From Cytophagales bacterium (GTDB taxonomy: Bacteria; Bacteroidota; Bacteroidia; Cytophagales; Bernardetiaceae), in assembly GCA_013299045.1 (NCBI GenBank), contig JAAFJX010000027.1, positions 1 to 52,744 on the forward strand: DNA of 52,744 bases, in the 5' to 3' direction. Below, one piece after another: positions 33,930 through 44,240 of the stretch. Both the position numbers and the translations under genes were made by a program. Below the pieces are notes generated by a model. That model worked only from the letters and a program-made list of their open reading frames with translations. It searched no databases and had not been told where the DNA came from. Position 1 is the stretch's first letter. Each line of letters begins with the position of its first letter.

Positions 33930-36770
33930 CTATTTTATTCTCAAATAACAAAGAAAAAGAACAAGTACAAGCAGCAGCAACCAGTCGCCAGGTTCAGACA
34001 TAGCCTGCTGCGTTTCTTCGCCCAAATCAAGATTCTTGTTTCCGCTCAAAACCTGCTTTTGTTTGCGATTAAGCACTACTTTTTGGGCTTCGTCCTCAAG
34101 CGCTATATAAGTAGTGGCGCTACATAAAAGTTTAGTTCTAAAACTTTTACGAACCAAATCCACCCAATCAGTGGTGGCTTTAGATGGAAAACAAAGGTGC
34201 TGTATGGCCTGCGCTTCCAAAGCCAAACCTGTTCTATAATCGGTAGTTGCGTTGGCTTCAAAACGGTTCTCTGGGCTAATTTTATAAAAAATTTCAGACT
34301 CTGCATTGTTGCGGAAAAAAGCTTTGGGCTGCTGCAAATTAGGCCAAACATAGAGACTGTCAGTAGTTTGCGTACTGGTATGCGGCAATAGCGTGTCGGC
34401 AGAAAAAGACAACTCTTCCATAGCCAAAAGCTCACAGCTATTCAAACTCCCAGCTGCCCCAAGTTGATAGAGTTTTTTATGCTCAAAAAGAGCAAAAGTA
34501 AAATCGTCATACGTAGTACTCAGAATGGCATTAGCACGCTGGGGCGTAACCAGCACAAAAATAGGACAGCTTGCTTCAAGTTTAACGTAATGTTTTGCTA
34601 ATAAACCCTTTAGAGCGCGGTCTGCATAGAACCCGCCCGAGTACTTTGCTTCTTTGGGCAAGTTGCTTTTGAAATCTTGTAGCGGCATGGTCTTGATTTG
34701 CGCATTAACGAGCGAAAGCGTGGCCTCTTGTTCTTTAATTTTGTGCTTGTCCAAAAATGCTTGAATCAACGCAATGCTTTCCTGTTGGTAAGTTTTAGCT
34801 GCAACCGAACAATCTACCAAAAAATGATAGTACGGTTTGCGCTTGATTTTAGACAGCTTGCTTTTTTGACTCCCACGCACAAAACAAGCATTGGGGCTCT
34901 CTTCAACAAGCTGTTCGTCTGTCGCTTGGCCTACTTGCTTACCCAGCTGTATATCAAGACTATCAATGTGAATAGTGAGCGGCTCTTTATGTAAAAATTG
35001 GATACCAGTTTGGCGTGTTTCTTTATCGGCAAAAGGAAAAATATGAAAATTAAGGCGCTGATGCCCACTGTAGTACAAAAGACCAGGGTCGCGGTTTACT
35101 GAAACAATTTGATTGTAAATCCAAAGTGCCGCTTTTTTTTCTGCCAAAATACCATTTTCGCGCCGCTTTCCTACCATCAAATAGTAATCTTGCACCCAGC
35201 AAGCTGCAGGGAGTTGAATTTGTGTAAAATATTCCTTCTGCCCAAACTGACCCGTGCTATCCGCGTTTGTGATGTCTAAATGTACCCAGCTAGTCCAAGT
35301 TTTTGTTGGGGCATCGTATGCACTTTCTACGCGGTAATTCATCAGTGGATTGGCTAATCTTGGAGGCGGTGTTCGGCGACTCCAAATCATTTTTTGACTC
35401 AAATCATTTTCAACACCTAAAAATATCTGAGCCAAATGCTTAGCCTTCTCATCAGAAAGCGTCAGGTTGTCTAGCACCAACCATTGATAAAAACGGTCAA
35501 TGAAGGGCGTAGTGCGCGTATTCCAGAAAAAATTGACATTAGGGCGCTCCTTGCTGGCTTCCACCATGCGCAACGTTCTACCCAAGTTATCAGAGTTTAC
35601 CTCGCATTGGGCATCGTAATCAGAGCTATAAGCATAGTTCATGGCATTGTGCAGAACAACACGGTCGTTCATATAAACAACTGTGAGCAAGGCTGGTAAT
35701 ACCAAAATACCTATAAAAAACAAGACCGAAGCCCCTTTGTTGAAATTCTTTACCAAAAACAGCAAGTCTTCATAGAGAATACGAATTTGAGTTACAAAAA
35801 TGAGCAGCGGCAAAAAGGTCAGTAAACCTAGCCCCAACGCTAAAATGGCTAATACGCCCAAAGGCAATATAGGTAAAAAGATAACCGTAAAATACAAAAT
35901 AAACGGCAAAAAGGCTGAACGAAAAGCAAAAAGCAGCAGTCGCAATAACAGATTCTCGTTGTTTGGTATCATTAACAAAAGTCCGTTTGTTACAGCTAGA
36001 ATATAAAACCATTTGTTCTCAAAATTGCCAAACAGATTATCTAGTGTCATATTTAACCAAAGGCCACAGGGCGGCAGAATAATCGCCACAAAACCGATAT
36101 AAACATTCCTTCTGTAATCCAAACTTACAAGCCTATCCTGCCTCTTGTTTAAAAAATTATAGGCTATGAGCAACAAGCCAAACGTAAAACTGAGTATCGC
36201 TGCTGCCGCTATAAAGCTGCTCAAGTAATAAATAACGCGCTCCGCTACCGTACTCTCTGGTCTAGAAATGAAGCTATTGCCTAGAATAAAGGCCAACATA
36301 ACCAAAAGCGGTACTGCAATAAATGACAAAACATAGGCGCTCTTGTATGCTGAGGCCTCCGAGGATTGAAACCAAACCAGCAAACACAAAAGACCATACA
36401 GAATACTCGGCATCATGAATGTTCCTACGTGCACACTGATTTTTTCGGTCAGCATCCAAGTTGGGAAACCACCCGTCATGCTCTGCTCAGCCTCCATCGC
36501 AAAAAGACAAAAAATGACACAGGTTATAATGTTCAATAAGCTGAATAGCACCGAAACAGTTTGCTTTGCAACAGCCAACCAACTCGCATAGAGAACATTC
36601 ATCAGCCAAATTGAAGCAAGTCCGAGTGCTGCTATCAGCCATAGTGTTTTTTGTTCAGGGCTTAACTGACTATTTGCCACTTCATAGTTGTTATAATGCA
36701 GCAACATAAGGCATATCAAAGGCAACGTATTGACCAGCCATAACCATTTGGCATTCAGTATATTTTTCAT
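33930..36770 (-). CDS. MSEP-CTERM/VIT-domain integral membrane protein (predicted exosortase substrate)
   Basis: This 946-residue protein has about ten N-terminal membrane helices (residues 1-380). A VIT-like domain follows (about 480-620, with WIYNQIVSVNRDPGLLYY and HIFPFADKETRQTG), then a vWA-like part starting YYHFLVDCSVAAK whose MIDAS motif is incomplete (DxSxS reads DCSVA). The C-terminus has the three-part exosortase signal: MSEPGDW (924-930), a Leu/Val-rich helix, and a short basic end CYLRIK. From memory, MSEP-CTERM proteins of just this size and layout are the targets of a dedicated small exosortase (XrtK), and a related VIT family goes with XrtN. No exosortase gene is in the window. 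The protein is presumably cleaved at the MSEP site at the inner membrane. Confidence 0.85.
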   Translation of the reverse strand: MKNILNAKWLWLVNTLPLICLMLLHYNNYEVANSQLSPEQKTLWLIAALGLASIWLMNVLYASWLAVAKQTVSVLFSLLNIITCVIFCLFAMEAEQSMTGGFPTWMLTEKISVHVGTFMMPSILYGLLCLLVWFQSSEASAYKSAYVLSFIAVPLLVMLAFILGNSFISRPESTVAERVIYYLSSFIAAAAILSFTFGLLLIAYNFLNKRQDRLVSLDYRRNVYIGFVAIILPPCGLWLNMTLDNLFGNFENKWFYILAVTNGLLLMIPNNENLLLRLLLFAFRSAFLPFILYFTVIFLPILPLGVLAILALGLGLLTFLPLLIFVTQIRILYEDLLFLVKNFNKGASVLFFIGILVLPALLTVVYMNDRVVLHNAMNYAYSSDYDAQCEVNSDNLGRTLRMVEASKERPNVNFFWNTRTTPFIDRFYQWLVLDNLTLSDEKAKHLAQIFLGVENDLSQKMIWSRRTPPPRLANPLMNYRVESAYDAPTKTWTSWVHLDITNADSTGQFGQKEYFTQIQLPAACWVQDYYLMVGKRRENGILAEKKAALWIYNQIVSVNRDPGLLYYSGHQRLNFHIFPFADKETRQTGIQFLHKEPLTIHIDSLDIQLGKQVGQATDEQLVEESPNACFVRGSQKSKLSKIKRKPYYHFLVDCSVAAKTYQQESIALIQAFLDKHKIKEQEATLSLVNAQIKTMPLQDFKSNLPKEAKYSGGFYADRALKGLLAKHYVKLEASCPIFVLVTPQRANAILSTTYDDFTFALFEHKKLYQLGAAGSLNSCELLAMEELSFSADTLLPHTSTQTTDSLYVWPNLQQPKAFFRNNAESEIFYKISPENRFEANATTDYRTGLALEAQAIQHLCFPSKATTDWVDLVRKSFRTKLLCSATTYIALEDEAQKVVLNRKQKQVLSGNKNLDLGEETQQAMSEPGDWLLLLVLVLFLCYLRIK

Positions 36771-36806
36771 AGATACTTATCGATTAACAACTTCAGCAAG
36801 ACCGTA

Positions 36807-36815
36807 GCAAAATTA
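36807..36815 (-). promoter_or_regulatory. Candidate -7 box for the MSEP-CTERM operon
   Basis: TAATTTTGC on the minus strand, 37 nt before the ATG at 36770. No good -33 element is at the right distance. Confidence 0.4.
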
Positions 36816-36898
36816 ACGCAAAGAGAATGTATGCTCATAAAAAATTATGTCGCGCGAACGCTTCATTCATACGAACTTACAAATTTAGCTTGAATTAT

Positions 36899-36930
36899 TT
36901 GGAAAAAAAAAGCAGAAAGGCTATTTTTGC
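36899..36930 (+). promoter_or_regulatory. Promoter of the tRNA-Arg gene
   Basis: TTG (36899-36901), 20 nt, TATTTTTGC (36922-36930), 14 nt before the mature tRNA 5' end. Confidence 0.7.
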
Positions 36931-36943
36931 GCCAAGTTTGAAA

Positions 36944-37016
36944 GGTCCTATAGCTCAATGGATAGAGCAACAGCCTTCTAAGCTGTAGGTTGCAGGTTCG
37001 AGCCCTGCTGGGATCA
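36944..37016 (+). tRNA. tRNA-Arg (anticodon TCT)
   Basis: A full cloverleaf can be drawn: acceptor GGTCCTA/TGGGATC (two G-U pairs), D arm GCTC...GAGC, anticodon arm ACAGC-CTTCTAA-GCTGT with TCT as anticodon, T arm GCAGG-TTCGAGC-CCTGC and discriminator A. CCA is not encoded. It decodes AGA/AGG arginine codons. Confidence 0.95.
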
Positions 37017-37054
37017 CTTCCTTACCGAAATTTTGCTTTTTAGCAAAAATTGAC

Positions 37055-37099
37055 AAAGCCCATTTGGTTAAGAACATTTAGCTAAAATGGGCTTTTGTT
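37055..37099 (+). terminator. Terminator after tRNA-Arg
   Basis: AAAGCCCATTT (37055-37065) pairs with AAATGGGCTTT (37085-37095), followed by a T-rich run. A second small hairpin (TTTTGC/GCAAAA) lies just before it at about 37031-37049. Confidence 0.8.
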
Positions 37100-37120
37100 T
37101 TGCAAACAAACAATAAAACT

Positions 37121-38038
37121 ATGAGTTCCTCAAAGGACTTGCGCCTTGCGGTGGTAGATATTGGTTCAAACGCGGTGCGCTTGCAAATTAGCAAGGTATC
37201 GGTAGAAAACGGCTACCCCACTTTCAAACGATTAGAGTACTTGCGGTTTCCGCTTCGCTTAGGCGAAGATGTGTTCAGCTACGGCGCAATCCTTTCCGAA
37301 AAGCGCGATAAGTTCCTAAAAATCATGCGAATAAGTAAACTATTGTTTGACCTTTACGACGTAAATGACTCAGTGCTTTGTGCCACTTCGGCTATGCGAG
37401 AAGCAAAAAATTCGCGTGAAATTTGCCAAAAAGTAGAGGAGGAACTAGGTTTGCACATTGAGGTGATCAGCGGCGAAAAAGAAGCTGCCGTCATTAGCCA
37501 ATCTATTCATCATTTTATTGATAAACAGTGCTATATGCACATAGACGTAGGCGGTGGCAGCACAGAGGTCAATCTTTATACCAACGGGCAAAAAGTGGCC
37601 AGCCGTTCTTTTAAACTGGGCGCAGTCCGTAATATGCAAGTCCGTGAAAGTGCAGACTGGTCTTTGCTCAAGCAATGGATAAAACAAGAGATTCAAGGCT
37701 TTGGCAGTGCTAAGATAATAGCCATAGGAACAGGCGGGAACATCAACAAACTCTATGACTTAGCCCAAACCAAAAAAAACAACACCGTTAATATATTGGA
37801 AATCAAGCGCGTTAAAGAGCAGCTTTCTCAAATGAGCTATCAAGACCGCATTAAATATTTTCAGCTAAACGAAGACCGCGCCGATGTCATTGTACCTGCC
37901 CTTAGCATTTATATACGCGCAATGGAGGCTGCTGATATCCAGGATATTTTAGTTCCTAAAGTTGGCCTGCGCGAAGGTATGTTTGCCTTGATGTACCGTA
38001 AATATCAGAGTGTGCGTACTGAAGATAGCTTTTTGTAA
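37121..38038 (+). CDS. Ppx/GppA-family exopolyphosphatase/pppGpp phosphatase
   Basis: This 305-residue protein has the actin-like ATPase fold of the Ppx/GppA family: phosphate-1 loop VVDIGSNAVRLQI, the substrate-loop region CATSAMREAKNS, VISGEKEAAV, phosphate-2 loop HIDVGGGSTEVNL and IAIGTGGNINKL. It lacks the C-terminal HD domain of E. coli Ppx, as is usual for the short form. It hydrolyses polyphosphate and/or pppGpp; sequence alone does not separate these. The ATG at 37121 is used; a TTG seven codons upstream overlaps the terminator. It stands between the tRNA gene and gyrB. Confidence 0.93.
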   Translation: MSSSKDLRLAVVDIGSNAVRLQISKVSVENGYPTFKRLEYLRFPLRLGEDVFSYGAILSEKRDKFLKIMRISKLLFDLYDVNDSVLCATSAMREAKNSREICQKVEEELGLHIEVISGEKEAAVISQSIHHFIDKQCYMHIDVGGGSTEVNLYTNGQKVASRSFKLGAVRNMQVRESADWSLLKQWIKQEIQGFGSAKIIAIGTGGNINKLYDLAQTKKNNTVNILEIKRVKEQLSQMSYQDRIKYFQLNEDRADVIVPALSIYIRAMEAADIQDILVPKVGLREGMFALMYRKYQSVRTEDSFL

Positions 38039-38225
38039 AAGTGAATTGCTCTTGGCATGAAGCACGTCCCTCAATCTGATAGTATGTATGCTTGTTTTTG
38101 AGTATGAGTTATTATTTAGCATAGCAGGTTCTCTGTCTGTTTCGCGTCTGCACATTTTGCTGCCAGCGCTAAAATTAGTTTGCAGAAAAAAACAAAAAAT
38201 TGTAGCTGATTAGAACAAAAAGGCT

Positions 38226-38233
38226 TACCTTTG
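38226..38233 (+). promoter_or_regulatory. Candidate -7 box of gyrB
   Basis: TACCTTTG, 33 nt before the gyrB ATG. The nearest TTG is 23 nt upstream, longer than ideal. Confidence 0.4.
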
Positions 38234-38260
38234 TCTGTTAGTTTGAATTACGCAATTTAA

Positions 38261-40231
<1,971 letters not shown>

Positions 40232-40255
40232 ATTAGAATTAGAGAGCAGATGAAA

Positions 40256-40284
40256 CAGAATAGCCAAACACACAGGCTATTCTG
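40256..40284. terminator. Hairpin between convergent gyrB and the ABC permease gene
   Basis: CAGAATAGCC (40256-40265) pairs perfectly with GGCTATTCTG (40275-40284). A second stem AACCAGCC (40311-40318) with GGCTGGTT (40360-40367) follows. Neither has a long T-run, but the position between converging genes suggests transcription stop in either direction. Confidence 0.55.
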
Positions 40285-40374
40285 AACCAGGGTTTATTCA
40301 CTTTGACTAAAACCAGCCCGCGTATTCGTCATAAACTTACTATAACCATTTTTAGGAACGGCTGGTTCGCTGTT

Positions 40375-41235
40375 TCAACGGCCTTTTTTTGCACCAAAGC
40401 CCCCGAGCGATTTTAAAAGAAAAACGCTCATAAACATCAATCCCGAAACGACACCCATAGCACCCGATACTGATACATCGACATAAAGAGCCAATAGATA
40501 ACCCATAGGCGAAGCTATTGCGCCAAAAAGAGCTGCAAGTAGTAGCATTTGTTGTAAACTCTTGCTTAAAAGATAAGCTGTGGCGGCTGGCGCAATCAAA
40601 AATGTGAGTACTAAAATTGCCCCTACCGATTCAAAAGCTGCCACCGTACTGATAGAAACCATGCCCATCAGGGCGTAGTGCCAAAACAGCACGGAAAGCC
40701 CAGCCGCCGCCGCAAAACGCTCATCAAACGAACTCACCAACAAGGCCCTATAGCCCAGGCTTACCACTAAACCAATAAACAGTAGTACGCCACCCATTAC
40801 CCAAACAGCGCGCGGCCCCAGCGAAGCACCATTTGCAAGAAGCCATTGATTAAAAGGAGCGTACGCTATTTCACCAAAAAGCACGCAGTCCATGTCCAAA
40901 TCCAGATTGCCACCAAGACGTGCTATTAATATAACGCCTACAGAAAAAAAAGCTGTAAAAATAAGCCCTATGGCAGCATCTGCTTGCACTTTTAGGCTGC
41001 TTTGCAATGTTTGAATCAAAAAAGTGGTCAGTAAACCTACTATACTTGCGCCCAGCAGCATAAAAAAGGGGTTGCGGTCGCCAGCCCATAAAAAAGCAAG
41101 CACAATACCTGGCAGAACCGCATGAGAAATAGCGTCGCCCAGCATGGCCATGCGCCTAAGTACCAAAAAACAGCCCAAGGTGCTGCAAGATACCGCCACC
41201 AAAACTCCTATCAAGATAACCCAAAAATCATTCAT
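40375..41235 (-). CDS. Zinc/manganese ABC transporter permease (ABC-3 family)
   Basis: This 286-residue permease has eight to nine membrane helices and the ABC-3 signatures: STLGCFLVLRRMAMLGDAISHAVLPGI at the N-terminus, DMDCVLFGEIAYAP in the large outer loop, and FESVGAILVLTFLIAPAATAYLL, the likely coupling region. This group (ZnuB, MntB, TroC/D) moves Zn, Mn or Fe with a cytoplasmic ATPase and a metal-binding protein. Neither partner is next to it: the gene upstream encodes a cytochrome-b-like protein. The metal cannot be told from the sequence. Confidence 0.93.
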   Translation of the reverse strand: MNDFWVILIGVLVAVSCSTLGCFLVLRRMAMLGDAISHAVLPGIVLAFLWAGDRNPFFMLLGASIVGLLTTFLIQTLQSSLKVQADAAIGLIFTAFFSVGVILIARLGGNLDLDMDCVLFGEIAYAPFNQWLLANGASLGPRAVWVMGGVLLFIGLVVSLGYRALLVSSFDERFAAAAGLSVLFWHYALMGMVSISTVAAFESVGAILVLTFLIAPAATAYLLSKSLQQMLLLAALFGAIASPMGYLLALYVDVSVSGAMGVVSGLMFMSVFLLKSLGGFGAKKGR

Positions 41236-41280
41236 TGTTGTGTGCTTTCTTTTTTCTATTTTTGTATCCGTTTAGAGCTT

Positions 41281-41898
41281 TCATTTGCCTATCAGAATAT
41301 TGTATTCACTAGGAATTGCCACGCCTTGAAAATGATTCGTAAGCCCATAGAATATCAGAACTGTTAAAAGAAAGCCCAAAACAAGTATTGCCTTGGCTTG
41401 TTGTAGAGGTGTCAAATACAAGATGCTGGTTCTCATTTTCTTGTTATGGATGGAAGCAAGATGCCCAAAAAACGAAAGAATTGCTAGTCCGTAGTACGGA
41501 ATAAAGAACAAGTTAAAAGGAAACGAATTGATACCCGCTACCCCAAAATAAAAATTGGTATCAAGCTGCAAAAAAAAGCGCCCCAAAAAAACGGCGCTTA
41601 AATGTATGACAAAAAACGCTGCCAAATATAGGCCAGTCCAAATATGTAGCTTTTCAAAAAAAGTCTTTGCAACTTTTCTGTTCACCAAAAAAAGCCTTGC
41701 CCCAGAATAAATTTGAATAACTACTGCTAAAAGCAAGATTGTTTCAAATACAGTATTGCGATAAAAACCTCGCAAAGTTATCATTAGCGCAATGTGATTG
41801 TCTGCTCCCAGAATGCTGTAACAATGATTGAATAAATGCAGCCCAACAAAAACTGTGATTATCAGTCCTGATATATAATGTATCTTTTTTGTGTCCAT
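41281..41898 (-). CDS. Four- or five-helix membrane protein, cytochrome-b-like
   Basis: This 205-residue protein has about five membrane helices. Helix 1 carries ISGLIITVFVGLHLFNH, followed by a helix with FETILLLAVVIQIYSG and RLF, and helix 3 carries KLHIWTGLYLAAFFVIHLSAV. Histidines in the first and third helices are placed like the haem b ligands of succinate dehydrogenase/fumarate reductase membrane subunits, and Q-I-Y-S-G before the loop is also seen there. No flavoprotein or iron-sulfur gene is adjacent, so the protein may be a stand-alone haem or electron-transfer protein. Function is inferred from topology only. It lies 45 nt upstream of the permease gene, in the same direction. Confidence 0.65.
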   Translation of the reverse strand: MDTKKIHYISGLIITVFVGLHLFNHCYSILGADNHIALMITLRGFYRNTVFETILLLAVVIQIYSGARLFLVNRKVAKTFFEKLHIWTGLYLAAFFVIHLSAVFLGRFFLQLDTNFYFGVAGINSFPFNLFFIPYYGLAILSFFGHLASIHNKKMRTSILYLTPLQQAKAILVLGFLLTVLIFYGLTNHFQGVAIPSEYNILIGK

Positions 41899-42189
41899 AC
41901 TTTTTTGGGGTTATGGCGCTGATATGACGCAGACCTGAAAAACATGGCGAAGATGACTTATATGAAACCATCTTCCTCAATAATTGCCACAAATATAGAT
42001 AAGACTACCTTAAAAACTATTTTTCATAGCAAGGCTGTTTGGCTAATTTGACCAAATATTTTTCTTTTAAGGCCGTTTTGAGGACTTGCATAGAAAAACT
42101 AGTGAGTGCTTAATAATTATTTCCCCAAAAGATGTCTTGCGCTTTTCTATTTGAAGTTTATCTTTGTTGAGAATCGTTTTGCCCCAAAT
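41899..42189. other. Intergenic region upstream of the small TetR-like frame
   Basis: CCTTAAAA (42008-42015) and TTTTAAGG (42065-42072) form an inverted pair 49 nt apart, with GACTACCTTAAAAA resembling the end of the MITE family. A strong promoter is at 42137-42166. No other gene is seen. Confidence 0.4.
42137..42166 (+). promoter_or_regulatory. Bacteroidota-type promoter upstream of a 40-codon frame
   Basis: TTG (42137-42139), exactly 19 nt, TATCTTTG (42159-42166). It could drive the small frame at 42190 and/or menB through a long leader. Confidence 0.65.
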
Positions 42190-42312
42190 ATGGCACAAAC
42201 TCACCCAACCAAAATCAGTAAAAAGGGAGTCCCCAAAGAAAAAAAACGAGATAAAATCTTGACTATAGCCTACCAATTATTGCATCAATCCGCGTCAGAT
42301 AAGTGTGTTTAA
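42190..42312 (+). pseudogene. Possible decayed start of a TetR-family regulator
   Basis: A 40-codon frame begins with ATG 24 nt after a good promoter. Its product has a Lys-rich start and then KKRDKILTIAYQLLHQ, which looks like helix 1 of a TetR-type DNA-binding domain; a TAA follows, and the same frame beyond it reads SATADIN, which could be the eroded next helix. The rest of the ~200-residue protein is absent. It could instead be a genuine small protein or a leader peptide of menB. Identification is weak. Confidence 0.3.
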
Positions 42313-42471
42313 TCTGCCACCGCAGATATTAATATTTTACTTTGCACTTTTTTGTGTAATTTTGTGCCGCACAGAATCAAACAGCACGTTTTGCATTCTT
42401 TAAGCTATTCCTTAATTGAATTTCACAAAAGTAAATTTCAAATTATCAGAATATCGTCAATAAAAACGCTC

Positions 42472-43392
42472 ATGGCTAAAAAAGTAAACACAAAAGTAGA
42501 TTCCAAAACTACAAGTGCACCGCTAAAAGGCAAAAAGCAAAACCCCAAAACTGCTCCTTCAGCAGATTTCAAGAGTGTTTTGCCTTGGGAAACCATCAAA
42601 GAATACAAAGAGATTCTTTTTCAATATTATGAAGGCATAGGCCGTGTTAGTATCAATCGTCCGCAAGTACACAATGCTTTTACGCCACTGACGGTCATGG
42701 AGTTGATTGATGCGTTTAATCTATGCCGTTATGATGACCGAATTGGTGTCATCGTTCTGACGGGTGAAGGTGGTAGAGCTTTTTGCAGTGGCGGCGACCA
42801 GAGCGTGCGTGGTGAAGGGGGCTATGTGGGTGCAGATGGTGTACCGCGCTTGAATGTACTAGACCTTCAAAAGCTAATCCGCTCAATACCGAAGCCTGTT
42901 ATTGCCATGGTGGCAGGCTGGGCTATTGGTGGTGGACACGTTTTGCACGTAGTCTGCGACCTGACCATAGCAGCAGAAAATGCACAATTTGGCCAGACTG
43001 GGCCTATGGTAGGTAGTTTTGATGGTGGTTTAGGCTCATCATTTTTAGCAAGGCACGTAGGCCAGAAAAAGGCACGTGAAATTTGGTATCTCTGCGACAC
43101 TTACAATGCGCAGGAAGCCTTGCAAATGGGGCTTGTCAATAAAGTAGTCCCGCTCAAAGACCTCGAAGCGACAACAGTGGCTTGGTGCGCTAAAATCTTA
43201 GAAAAATCGCCGCTGGCTTTGCGTATGCTCAAATGTGCCTTTAATGCTGAACTGGACGGCCAAATTGGCATTCAGGAACTCGCCGGAAACGCAACACTGC
43301 TCTACTATCTTTCGGACGAAGCTCGCGAAGGTAAAAATGCCTTTTTGGAAAAGAGAAAACCTGATTTTTCAAAATTCCCTAAGTTTCCTTAA
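42472..43392 (+). CDS. menB: 1,4-dihydroxy-2-naphthoyl-CoA synthase MenB
   Basis: This 306-residue crotonase-family enzyme closes the second ring in menaquinone biosynthesis. Visible are [17 protein letters not shown], the oxyanion-hole region [36 protein letters not shown], and [19 protein letters not shown] with the MenB-typical SFDGG, which contributes the active-site region. The C-terminal [13 protein letters not shown] is also typical. The ATG at 42472 leaves a Lys-rich N-terminal extension of about 35 residues; the frame continues upstream to 42352 without homology. No other men genes are present in the window. Confidence 0.96.
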   Translation: MAKKVNTKVDSKTTSAPLKGKKQNPKTAPSADFKSVLPWETIKEYKEILFQYYEGIGRVSINRPQVHNAFTPLTVMELIDAFNLCRYDDRIGVIVLTGEGGRAFCSGGDQSVRGEGGYVGADGVPRLNVLDLQKLIRSIPKPVIAMVAGWAIGGGHVLHVVCDLTIAAENAQFGQTGPMVGSFDGGLGSSFLARHVGQKKAREIWYLCDTYNAQEALQMGLVNKVVPLKDLEATTVAWCAKILEKSPLALRMLKCAFNAELDGQIGIQELAGNATLLYYLSDEAREGKNAFLEKRKPDFSKFPKFP

Positions 43393-43426
43393 TCTTTTCG
43401 GTATTTTGGCCAACTTGCTTAAAACA

Positions 43427-43496
43427 ATTATCAATCTTTAGTCAAGAATTATATTTATTGCTTTTCGAATAAAGCCCTTGACTAAAGATTGGTAAT
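43427..43496. repeat. 20-bp dyad downstream of menB
   Basis: CAATCTTTAGTCAAG (43432-43446) and CTTGACTAAAGATTG (43477-43491) are perfect inverted repeats. The stem extends to 20 bp (43427-43446/43477-43496) with one G-U pair. A 6-bp inner stem (TTTATT/AATAAA) lies in the 30-nt loop. No T-run follows, so it is not a standard terminator. Confidence 0.75.
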
Positions 43497-43509
43497 ATTA
43501 GCCCAAAAA

Positions 43510-43542
43510 TTTGTATTTTTTGAGTTAATTGCCCTACCTTTG
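43510..43542 (+). promoter_or_regulatory. Candidate promoter of the envelope operon
   Basis: TTTG (43510-43513), 21 nt, TACCTTTG (43535-43542). The leader to 43644 is about 95 nt. Confidence 0.55.
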
Positions 43543-43643
43543 AGGCGAGGAGTGCGCTACTGTTCTAGTTTTTATAAAATTATCAACAAGTTTAAGTGCA
43601 GAAGTATTTTACTTCAAAAAAATAATTCTTCCTGATAGAAAAA

Positions 43644-44198
43644 ATGATGTCATTGTGGTTGTTAGGGCTTCTGCTCGGAGAATTGGTGCTTGCAGCCTTG
43701 TTTCTCTATTATTGCTACCAGAATTTTCTGCAATATCTTAGCGAAACAGTTGGGTACATTTGCATGGGCATAGCAACAATTGTCGTTGGTATGCTTATGT
43801 ACCTCACTTATACCTATTTTGGGGGTAAAAATGAGCCAGAAAATATGCAGCCCTCAACTATGAGCTATGTTAGGCATACTTCATTAACTGAGAAGCAATT
43901 GCAAGCGGCCATCAACCAGCTCAACGATTCAAGTGAGAACAGGCAAGATATTGAAGATAAAATTCTTAGTTGTTTTGAAACACCTAACCAAACTATTATG
44001 GTGAGTGAGTCTGCTCAGTATAAAACCTTGGAAACTGCACAATCGATAACATCAAAGCCACGCAAGGTCAAAGTAAATGCCTACTTGGCCATGCTCAAGT
44101 CAATACAGCTCAACGACTCTATTTATATTAAGAATATACAATTTAACCAAAGTAAAAGAGTTGTTTACTTAGAACTCGTAGAACTACATCGGAACTAG
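43644..44198 (+). CDS. Two-helix membrane protein of unknown function
   Basis: This 184-residue protein was not recognised. Two hydrophobic helices lie in the first 60 residues (LWLLGLLLGELVLAALFLYY and ETVGYICMGIATIVVGMLMY). About 120 hydrophilic residues follow, rich in Gln, Ser and Lys, with no clear domain. It is the first gene of a rightward set with the coiled-coil lipoprotein (42 nt), the OmpA-family protein and ccmB, so an envelope role is likely. The ATG at 43644 is directly followed by a second ATG. Confidence 0.7.
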   Translation: MMSLWLLGLLLGELVLAALFLYYCYQNFLQYLSETVGYICMGIATIVVGMLMYLTYTYFGGKNEPENMQPSTMSYVRHTSLTEKQLQAAINQLNDSSENRQDIEDKILSCFETPNQTIMVSESAQYKTLETAQSITSKPRKVKVNAYLAMLKSIQLNDSIYIKNIQFNQSKRVVYLELVELHRN

Positions 44199-44240
44199 TT
44201 GTTAGTGCTGCAAGTCGTAACCTAATTTTACTGTTGATTC

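Noticed and set aside
36944-37016. Genomic island attachment site at the tRNA-Arg gene
   Set aside because: No integrase gene and no second copy of the tRNA 3' end were seen nearby.
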